DNA from: Leishmania donovani
Taxonomy: Eukaryota; Euglenozoa; Kinetoplastea; Trypanosomatida; Trypanosomatidae
Direction of reading: 5' to 3'
Assembly (NCBI RefSeq): GCF_000227135.1
Contig: NC_018262.1
Coordinates: 539,466 to 603,465, forward strand
Length of the DNA: 64,000 nt
Part shown: one piece after another, positions 1 through 7,413 of the stretch
How positions within the stretch are numbered: position 1 is the stretch's first letter
Layout: every line of letters starts with the position of its first letter
The notes under the pieces: generated by a model
The model's input: the letters and a program-made list of their open reading frames with translations, nothing else
Database searches by the model: none
Told to the model about the DNA's origin: nothing
Translations under genes and position numbers: made by a program

Positions 1-2
1 GC

Positions 3-1406
3 GACATCCTTATTTTTTTGACTGGCGAAGATGAAATCGAAACGACTGTGGAACGCCTGCAAAACGGTATCAGGATGGCAGAGCACAGCAGCGCCAACTG
101 CCACCACGGGCCCATTGCAGTCTTGCCCTTGTACTCCTCCCTACCCCCGTCGCAGCAGCGAAAGGTGTTTCAGACAGTTCCGGAGGGAACGCGCAAGATA
201 GTTGTGGCGACAAACGTGGCCGAAACTTCATTGACAATCGAAGGCGTTGTTTTTGTGATTGACTGCGGCTTTTCGAAGCAAAAAGTTTTCAATCCGAAGC
301 TTCGAGTGGAATCGCTGCTTGTAACGCCAATCAGCCAAGCGAGTGCTCGGCAGCGCTGCGGTCGTGCTGGGCGTACGAGGCCAGGAAAATGCTTTCGACT
401 CTATACGGCAAAATCTTTTCACTCTGCTCTGCAGCCCAACACGTACCCTGAAATTCTTCGTTGCAACCTCGGCAGTATTGTTTTGCATATGAAAAAAATG
501 GGTATTGAGGATTTGGTGAACTTCGACTTTGTGGAGCCGCCGGCGCCTGAGACGCTGATGCGCGCGTTGGAGTTGCTCAATTACCTCGGCGCATTGGATG
601 ACGACGGCAATCTGACAGAGGAGGGGAATTTGATGTCAGAGTTTCCGGTCGATCCGGAAATGGCATCAATGCTTTTTCACAGCCCTAAGTTTGGATCTTC
701 TGAGGATATTGCACGAATTTGTGCTATGCTGTCGGTGCAAAATCCATTCATCACTCCCTCAAATGATCAGCGAGGCCGTGCAATGCGGTGCCGCGAACAG
801 TTCTACCATCCAACAGGGGACCACATTTCGTACCTGAACATCTTTAATGTGTTCTACGAGATGAAGAACCAGAGCTCCTCTTGGTGCACAGAGAACTACA
901 TCAATCCTCGGGTTATGAAGCAGGCGGTCAACATTTACCGCCAACTTGTCGGAATCTTGCGACGTCTGAGTTTGCCTATTTGCAGCACGTACACAGCGCA
1001 GCAGCGGCGCGTGCAGGGTGATGACGCTCCAGCGGAGTTGGAATTCGCAAACGAGGTGCGTCGCGCCATAGTGAAAGGGTACTTCACAAAGGTGGCGCTC
1101 TCTCTTCCGACAAAGCACCAGTTTATGACGCTTAAAGACGATGTTAAGTGCCTTCTTTTTCCATCGACATACCTGAACCGCCGCCCCAAATTTGTGGTAT
1201 TTAACGAGCTAGTCCTCACGAGCAACACGTATATTAGAACGGTAACAGCTGTCTCCGAAGACTGGCTGCTCGAGTCGAGCCCTTCGTACTTCGCCCAGGA
1301 TGAGTTTGAAGGCATTACGAAGCAAGTTTTTGATGAGATTTTCCGAAGGCAAGGCAAGGAGAAAGAGCGTCGTTCGAAACGAGCACGGACACCCAGTGAT
1401 GACTAG
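3..1406 (+). CDS. DEAH-box RNA helicase, Prp43/DHX15-like (5' end outside window)
   Basis: This is the C-terminal part of a DEAH/RHA helicase; the frame is open from base 3, so motifs I-III lie upstream of the window. It opens in the FLTG block of motif IV. Motif V (TNVAETSLT) follows, then motif VI (QRCGRAGR, about bases 349-375), a winged-helix/ratchet region with the NYLGALD block, and a C-terminal OB fold with the YNRR...FNE and IRTVTAVSEDWLLE blocks. The late segment SWCTENYIN matches Prp43/DHX15 better than Prp2, Prp16 or Prp22. Members of this family release spliceosomal intron lariats and remodel pre-ribosomes using ATP. The tail is basic and ends in a short Arg/Lys cluster. Third-position GC looks lower than in genes further downstream. 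Assignment to the DEAH family is firm; the Prp43 subtype is inferred. Confidence 0.9.
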   Translation, partial: DILIFLTGEDEIETTVERLQNGIRMAEHSSANCHHGPIAVLPLYSSLPPSQQRKVFQTVPEGTRKIVVATNVAETSLTIEGVVFVIDCGFSKQKVFNPKLRVESLLVTPISQASARQRCGRAGRTRPGKCFRLYTAKSFHSALQPNTYPEILRCNLGSIVLHMKKMGIEDLVNFDFVEPPAPETLMRALELLNYLGALDDDGNLTEEGNLMSEFPVDPEMASMLFHSPKFGSSEDIARICAMLSVQNPFITPSNDQRGRAMRCREQFYHPTGDHISYLNIFNVFYEMKNQSSSWCTENYINPRVMKQAVNIYRQLVGILRRLSLPICSTYTAQQRRVQGDDAPAELEFANEVRRAIVKGYFTKVALSLPTKHQFMTLKDDVKCLLFPSTYLNRRPKFVVFNELVLTSNTYIRTVTAVSEDWLLESSPSYFAQDEFEGITKQVFDEIFRRQGKEKERRSKRARTPSDD

Positions 1407-1840
1407 CCCCCTTCTCAAAACACATACAAATTCGACTCATAAGTCTGTAATTGTTCTCACTAAATTGCCTGTTGCTCTTATGTCCGTAGCGTAACAACGT
1501 CTAAAACAAAAAGTAAACTAAGCTAAAGAGGCCTGGATAAAGCGCTAAAATTCGTATGGTGGTTACTTGCTGGTCGCACTAGTTGATCTCGTCTCGATTG
1601 GAAGAGCTCTTTTTTTGAGCGCTTGCACCGAAAGTTGGTGGGCTTCTTGCTCTGAGTGCAAAAACACGTGCGCTTAGTGACGAGGGACAAAACAAACAGC
1701 AAACAAAAATGCAACTTCTCTTTCCTCCCGATACCTTCTCTCTCTCTCTTGAGCGCATCTCCTCTCTGCCTCTTATATCTGCGGCTGTATCTCAGAGCTT
1801 CGCTTACTTTTTTTTCGGCCGAAAGAAGAACAACAAAAAC
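1407..1840. other. Intergenic spacer / UTRs
   Basis: No gene is seen. The right half holds a long CT-rich tract (about 1715-1780) that fits a trans-splicing signal for the next gene. Confidence 0.6.
1794..1795 (+). promoter_or_regulatory. Candidate spliced-leader acceptor AG
   Basis: This is the first AG after the CT-rich tract at 1715-1790. A second candidate lies at 1824-1825 after a T-run. Either one would exclude the in-frame upstream ATG at 1709 and supports ATG 1841. Confidence 0.5.
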
Positions 1841-2500
1841 ATGAAACTCTTCTTTGCAGCAGTTTTATTTGCCGTTTTTGCCGTCACACTAGTGTCGGCT
1901 GGCATGACCGAGTCTGACTTTAAGAAGATGAAGGTTAAAGATCTTCGTGCTTTCTTGCAGGATCGTGGGCTGGAGTGTGCAGGGTGCCAGGAGAAGAGCG
2001 ATTTTGTCCGCATGGCGTACCAGCACCGCGACACAAACCCAGTCGGAAGTGCGGTAAAGCGCGAAATCCCCAACAAAAAGTTTTGGGAGGCATGGGGTGA
2101 CATCGCCAAAAACGAGTGTCAGAATGCTGTGAGGCGGCGAGGAAACGATGAGGGCACCGAGCCATTTTCCACTATTTGCGACACTATTCACTCCGCAGTT
2201 GATTCTTACCTGATGCAGCACGGAAGACGTGTTGCCAATCAACTCAAGAAGACGCCGCAGGACCTGCTTAAGACCTCGTTTAAAGATGTTTACTTTGAGG
2301 CTGGCTCTCACCTCTTTCAGACGCTAGCGGATTACTGTCTCGGGTCTCCTTCGTTGCAGAAAGCGTGTCAGTCCTTAGGGTCTGTCATGAGCGCAATGGA
2401 TGGTTCTTCTGGTGCAGATTTTCGAATTTGGACTACCAATGTCGGGATTGAAAATACGAATCCCATGTACGAAATCATCGACGGGCGTGACGATTTGTGA
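1841..2500 (+). CDS. Secreted/ER protein with MANF-like SAP domain and C-terminal DDL
   Basis: The product is 219 residues. A hydrophobic signal peptide spans about residues 1-22. It is followed at about 24-60 by a SAP-like helix pair, with VKDLRAFL and a CAGC motif followed by EKSDFVR. This is very like the C-terminal CxxC SAP domain of MANF/ARMET, an ER-stress protein family. The remaining ~150 residues carry further cysteines and match nothing I recognise. The protein ends in RDDL, close to the MDDL retention signal of trypanosomatid BiP, so residence in the ER lumen is likely. ATG 1841 is preferred over ATG 1709 because it starts the signal peptide and lies downstream of the likely splice acceptor. 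The function (folding or ER-stress factor) is inferred. Confidence 0.82.
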   Translation: MKLFFAAVLFAVFAVTLVSAGMTESDFKKMKVKDLRAFLQDRGLECAGCQEKSDFVRMAYQHRDTNPVGSAVKREIPNKKFWEAWGDIAKNECQNAVRRRGNDEGTEPFSTICDTIHSAVDSYLMQHGRRVANQLKKTPQDLLKTSFKDVYFEAGSHLFQTLADYCLGSPSLQKACQSLGSVMSAMDGSSGADFRIWTTNVGIENTNPMYEIIDGRDDL

Positions 2501-3080
2501 AGAAGGGGCTTTCAGGCACTTTCCGGAAGGTTTAGCTCTTTCTCAATTAGGTCTTTTTTCCCTTTTCCCTCAGCGCGATATGCAGCACTGTTTTATCTAG
2601 TTTTCCCTGATGTCTAGCGCGAGATGGGCTCTCGTGACTAGTCTTTTTTTCCACGACTCTATAACCGAGAAAACACACACTGTACATAGCAAGCAAGCGA
2701 CATCATTCTGTAGCCTGCCCAAAGTTTCAAAAGGCTGTCTAGGTACTCTTCCGCGGCTCCAACTTCTTTGCTGTCCTTTGCTTTTAGCCGCTCACATTAC
2801 TTCTCCGCTACACCGAGCTGTCCAGGTGGCTCTCATCTCTCCTTGACTACGACAATGCGGAAACTCTCTTCCCCCTTCAACTTCGACAGTTCACCGCTTC
2901 TTCCCTGCGCCCTACACGGCTTTACTCTGCACACTATCCGGAAAGCTGTATGCTGAACGCCAGCCACTGACGATCAGAAGTCTGTTTCGTTCCCCTAACT
3001 ACTCCTTTTCCTTTCTTTTTTGTGTTCGTCTTCTCCCTTTACAGACAGGACACGCAAACACACACACACACACACACACA
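2501..3080. other. Intergenic spacer with polypyrimidine tract and CA repeat
   Basis: No gene is seen. A T/C-rich tract at 3002-3040 ends in an AG. A (CA)n run at about 3055-3080 directly abuts the next start codon. Confidence 0.6.
3043..3044 (+). promoter_or_regulatory. Candidate spliced-leader acceptor AG
   Basis: This AG directly follows the tract TTTTCCTTTC...CTCCCTTTAC. It leaves a 5' UTR of about 36 nt, made mostly of CA repeats, ahead of ATG 3081. Confidence 0.6.
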
Positions 3081-3782
3081 ATGAAGTCCGTGTTCATCAC
3101 CGGCGGGAACCGCGGGATCGGACTGGAGACGGCGCGCCAGATGGGCAAGCTTGGCTACTATGTAATCATTAGCTGCCGCGATGAGGAGAAGGCGAAGACC
3201 GCCATTGAGAAGGTATCCGCAGAGGGTGTGAAGGCTGACTACGTAATCATGGATGTGGTGGACGAATCCTCTGTTGCGAAGGCAGCTGCGGAGGTGTCCA
3301 AGAAGGTCAACGGCGTTCTCGATGCGCTCATCAATAACGCTGGATATGCCGCTCCTTCTGGTGACATGAGCCGCGTCAACCTCGATGAGATGCGGAGGTG
3401 CTATGAGGTGAACGTGATCGGCACTGTATGCGTGACAAACCACTTCCTGGAAATGGTGAAGAAGTCGTCCGCTGGTCGGATTGTGAACGTTGGGTCCATC
3501 ATGGGGAGCTGCCAGCTGGAAGTCGCTGCTCTGAGCCACACTCCATACAACTGCTCGAAGGCTGCCCTGAACATGTACACTGTGAATCTGGCAAGCTCGC
3601 TGAAGGATACGAATGTGAAAGCGAATTGCGCTCATCCCGGGTGGGTGAAGACGGACATGGGCGGCGCCAAAGCACCATTGGAAGTCACTGAGGGAGCGGA
3701 GACGAGCGTGTACCTCGCCACGCTGCCGGCCGATGGCCCCACCGGCGGGTTCTTCCACAAGTGCGATCGTCTGCCCTGGTAG
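3081..3782 (+). CDS. Short-chain dehydrogenase/reductase (copy 1)
   Basis: The product is 233 residues, the usual size for a classical SDR. The N-terminal Rossmann motif TGGNRGIG is at residues 7-14, the structural NNAG motif near 90, a serine-containing strand (NVGS) ahead of the active site, and YNCSK provides the catalytic Tyr-x3-Lys. These features predict an NADP(H)- or NAD(H)-dependent carbonyl or alcohol oxidoreductase resembling carbonyl reductase-type SDRs; the substrate cannot be read from sequence. A paralogue follows at 4403, and both end in almost the same motif (TLPADGPTGGF plus a terminal LPW), which shows tandem duplication. No targeting peptide is evident, so the product is probably cytosolic. 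Confidence 0.93.
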   Translation: MKSVFITGGNRGIGLETARQMGKLGYYVIISCRDEEKAKTAIEKVSAEGVKADYVIMDVVDESSVAKAAAEVSKKVNGVLDALINNAGYAAPSGDMSRVNLDEMRRCYEVNVIGTVCVTNHFLEMVKKSSAGRIVNVGSIMGSCQLEVAALSHTPYNCSKAALNMYTVNLASSLKDTNVKANCAHPGWVKTDMGGAKAPLEVTEGAETSVYLATLPADGPTGGFFHKCDRLPW

Positions 3783-4402
3783 CTGTAATAAAAAGCTTCT
3801 TTTGCTTCTACCATCTCGAGGCACCCCTTCTCCTCGCTCAAAGCGGGAGGCACTCTGCGGCTGCTTGTTTTCCACGAAGAGCAGCAGGCTTGGCGTTCCT
3901 CGCCTATTGCTGCTCGTGAAAAGCGGATGCTGCAAAGTCTTGCTATTTTGGGCACGACAGCACGCTATACATCGCAGCTCTGTCGCGCGCCACACTTTTG
4001 TGGCTCTCTTCGTTTTGCGAGCACTTTCACTACAAATGACGGTGCTTTGCCTGCGTTTTCTCTGCACTGAATGTTTTCATCGTTCCTGACTCTGTGGGAA
4101 TTCGTCTGAGCTTCTCGTAGTATCTTGTGACCAATGCCAGTCGATGGAAGCTCGACTCTTCGCTCCTTTGCACCTTCAAAAGTGTGCTGCGTCGATCCTG
4201 ACAGGGGAGATTGCAGTGCTGCGCCGATAAAAAAAAACTGTCTGTACTGACTTCTCACTTCATGTATCTATTTCACTCCTCCAAGCGTTTTGCCCGTCTT
4301 CACAGTGAGTTCTTTCACATTCCCAGTTTCCAACCCGATTCGTGCAGCTTGCCAATCAGCTGCAGTAGCACTCATATCCACACGCTGCATTCACTCATCG
4401 TC
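3783..4402. other. Intergenic spacer between SDR paralogues
   Basis: No gene is seen. The spacer carries pyrimidine-rich stretches toward its right end. An open frame from 4211 runs into the next CDS but reads as 5' UTR. Confidence 0.6.
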
Positions 4403-5167
4403 ATGTCCGCTCCGAAAAAGGTGGCGCTTGTGACTGGTGCCAACCGTGGGATTGGATTTGCGACTGCTCGTCGCCTTGGTGAGCTTGGTTTCAAGGTACT
4501 TCTCGGCGCACGTGATGTAAAGCGCGGCGAGGAGGCTGTCAACACGCTGCGTAACGACAAGCTGGATGTGGACTTGCTGCTGATGACGCCGACGGAGCAC
4601 GCCTCTGTGGAGGCCGCTGTGCAGAAGGTTGAAGCTGACTACAAACGCCTCGATGTGCTAATCAACAACGCGGCTCTCATGGATTTCGACAACAAGGTGT
4701 TCCCCTTGAACATCCAGCGCATGCGCGATGAGTTCGAGATCAACTTCTTTGCCACCGTGGACATCACAAACAGCTTCCTCCCGCTGATGCTGCGGTCTTC
4801 GGAGGCGCCGCGTCTAGTGTTTGTGTCGACGCCGCTTGGAACGCATGAGACGGTGGACCGCCCGCAGAACAAGTACGCCCACCCCAACTTGACAGCGTAT
4901 AAGTGCACCAAGTCCGCTGTGAACATGTACGCGCACAACCTTGCCAAGTACCTCGAGAACTACTCTGAGGAGGCTGGTGGCAGCGCCGCTTCTGCGAAGG
5001 TGAACTGCTGCTACCCTGGCTACGTTCAAACTGATATGTGCTTCAACTCTACGGAGGCACACTTCACTCCCTACGAGGGCGCTGAGACGAGCGTGTGGCT
5101 CGCCACCCTGCCGGCGGATGGGCCGACCGGCGGCTTCTACCACCGTGCCAAGAAGCTACCATGGTAG
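4403..5167 (+). CDS. Short-chain dehydrogenase/reductase (copy 2)
   Basis: The product is 254 residues, paralogous to the SDR at 3081. It has the cofactor motif TGANRGIG at residues 11-18, an NNAA variant in place of NNAG, and YKCTK as the active-site Tyr-x3-Lys. The catalytic serine position falls in FVSTP. The C-terminus shares the TLPADGPTGGF...LPW ending with copy 1. ATG 4403 is preferred because it gives the canonical short N-terminus before the first beta strand; the 64 upstream in-frame codons have UTR-like composition. The NNAA change and an insertion between the active-site Tyr region and the TDM motif suggest the two copies have diverged in substrate. Confidence 0.93.
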   Translation: MSAPKKVALVTGANRGIGFATARRLGELGFKVLLGARDVKRGEEAVNTLRNDKLDVDLLLMTPTEHASVEAAVQKVEADYKRLDVLINNAALMDFDNKVFPLNIQRMRDEFEINFFATVDITNSFLPLMLRSSEAPRLVFVSTPLGTHETVDRPQNKYAHPNLTAYKCTKSAVNMYAHNLAKYLENYSEEAGGSAASAKVNCCYPGYVQTDMCFNSTEAHFTPYEGAETSVWLATLPADGPTGGFYHRAKKLPW

Positions 5168-5914
5168 TACCACCGCGCGGTGTGCAATTTTATTTGTTTG
5201 TCGACCCGCTCTTTTGCACTACTAGGATCGCCTCTAACGTTTTAGACGAGGAAGCCTTCCCCCGCAAGCGCACCCGCATTGCACCTTGTTTCCCTCGAAA
5301 ACGTATCTCCTTATTTTCCGCCTCTCTTGTCCTTAGCTCACCTCTCTATCGGCATTTCCCGTTTCTTAGTAGCTGATTTGTGCTGTCGTGTTGACTCGCT
5401 CACATTGCGGGGAAGGGTTTCATTCTCGACCTAGCAATTCGTGTGCTTCACGCTGACGCAAGGAAATGAAGGAAAAAGCATCTGACTTTGAGTGGGGGTC
5501 TATCTTGCACTCACCACCTCTCAGAAGCTAAGAATGAGAATAATGCGAGTCTCGCAGCGCAGCCAGCAGTGCCGATATGGAACTGGTTATGGGTGCGTGT
5601 AAGTACAGGGGATTGCTGTGCACTCCAGAGTCTAACTCATGTTCGCTCCCTGACCGATGGGCGGTGAATCACTGAACGCGATTGTATTACTAATTCTCGC
5701 TTTTACTTTTCGCTCTCTTTGTTCAGTCGCGCATATTGAAGTTGTTGTTGCTGACTGGTTACCCGCATGCCAGAACCGAGTGGCGCATCGGAATCACACA
5801 TGCTGTGTGCATTTTTCTCCGCTTGCCTTTGAAAGAAAAAAGGGGAAGGGCGTGCTTGGACGAGCCACCAAGATTAGCGAATAAAGAAAAAAGGGGCAAA
5901 GTTATCAAGATCTT
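5168..5914. other. Intergenic spacer
   Basis: No gene is seen; only short chance frames are present. Confidence 0.6.
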
Positions 5915-6466
5915 ATGTCGGGCAGCGCGTACCGCGACTCCGCGGGTGACGGGTTACAGGAAGAAGAGGAGGAAGAGCTAGGACTTCCATCATCTCGAAC
6001 ATCCGCCGCGGAGGAGTGCAGCCGCAGCGGGAGTGCCGTCGACGGCGGCAAGAACGTACTCTCTAGAACTCCGGATGACAGTGCAATGCGAAGTTTTCGC
6101 GCGGCAGACGCCGACGATGAGTTTGCACTAGACATTCCGTTCGTGACGTCAAAAGGCAGCGCATCAGCCACTGGGCTTGGAGCATTCGCACATACAAGCT
6201 TCACCATCTCATCAAATGTCGACATCGGACGGCATCAGCGAAGGACGGCTGCGTCAACTGCCGCAGCCCAATCTTCAGTGTCTGGCAAGGAGCAGGGGGA
6301 AAGACAGTTGTCGATTGCTGGCAACTGGGAGAAAGCAGAAAATGTGTCACTGAACAAGTACCAGGGGTCCGACATACTGGATGATTCTGACTCCCCACAG
6401 GATGAGGTAGAGTTCCAAGCTTGGAAAGCGCGAGACGCGTTTCGGCGGCAACAGCTGCTACTATGA
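5915..6466 (+). CDS. Small acidic Ser/Ala-rich protein with MFAP1-like C-terminal motif
   Basis: The product is 183 residues and mostly low complexity, with an EEEEEE run near residue 18 and many Ser/Ala. The last ~35 residues are better ordered: an acidic DDSDSP segment, then EVEFQAWKARDAFRR. This resembles the EYEAWKVREL motif of MFAP1, a spliceosomal B-complex protein, also preceded there by an acidic stretch. The frame ends immediately after this motif, so it would be a very short MFAP1 relative. The coding assignment rests on length, codon bias and the motif. The MFAP1 link is a suggestion only; otherwise it is an unknown protein. Confidence 0.65.
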   Translation: MSGSAYRDSAGDGLQEEEEEELGLPSSRTSAAEECSRSGSAVDGGKNVLSRTPDDSAMRSFRAADADDEFALDIPFVTSKGSASATGLGAFAHTSFTISSNVDIGRHQRRTAASTAAAQSSVSGKEQGERQLSIAGNWEKAENVSLNKYQGSDILDDSDSPQDEVEFQAWKARDAFRRQQLLL

Positions 6467-7413
6467 AACTCATGTGCCTGCAAGTACACTGTTTCGTTGT
6501 ACAGGTCGTCGGTGGCTAACAGTGAGCCTGCTGGGATGTAAGGGTGTGGATGTGGAAAGGTAGATGACGCGTACGATGGATATGACCCTAGGCTTTCGAT
6601 TTGTGGTGTGCGACACTCCGCGAGCGGCGACCTGATGCAGCGCACTGGTGGCTCTCTGGAATGGCCCTCGTTGCCCTGAACTCGACATAGCGGCCGATGC
6701 CGATGAGCTCTGTTTGCTGTTCCACACAAGGGGGAAGAGGAAAGCCGCAACTTTTCTTTTTCGTCCATGCCTGCGGCTTGATTGCTACTCTCGTCTTGGC
6801 CTACAAAGCAGAGAACACAGGCGCGCGTGGCAACCTCTGATGTCAACGCTGCCGATGAGGCAGCTGTGATGGGCTCCCCGATCCCTCTTATTCTTCCCCT
6901 AGCTGTTCTTTTGTTTCGCCCTTGGGGCGGTTGCCGCCCCACAAATTAAAATAGCCCGTGCTGTTTTTCTGCTCAAGCTTTGTCTCACCGCCTCTACATC
7001 TATCACGACGAAGAGGAAGCATCTGCCACGGACCATTTGGGGCACTTCTTTCTGCTCTTTTTTTCCTTGCGAAGGGCGAAAACAGAATGCGATGTGACGC
7101 CTCCTGTGCACACTGAAAAGCTAGAGACTTGAGGTATTCACCTCCACAGCTTCATGCTCTCTTTTCCTATTAGCCTACTCAGCACACTATTCCAGCGAGA
7201 CAGCCAAAGATCAGAGACGTAGAAACGTTTTTTTTTCCATAGACGCACCGATTCCCTCGGCTAGGGTGCAGGCAAATAGCAGAACAACCTAACGCACTGG
7301 TGGCAGCAAGAAGACGGTTATAAAATCGAATATCCATACAACTACCTGCACATAAATGTAGACGCACACATACACGCACACACACACACACACAAAGCGC
7401 TTTCGGTGAAAAG
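6467..7413. other. Intergenic spacer
   Basis: No gene is seen. A CA-rich microsatellite at about 7371-7394 lies some 20 nt before the next start codon. Confidence 0.6.
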
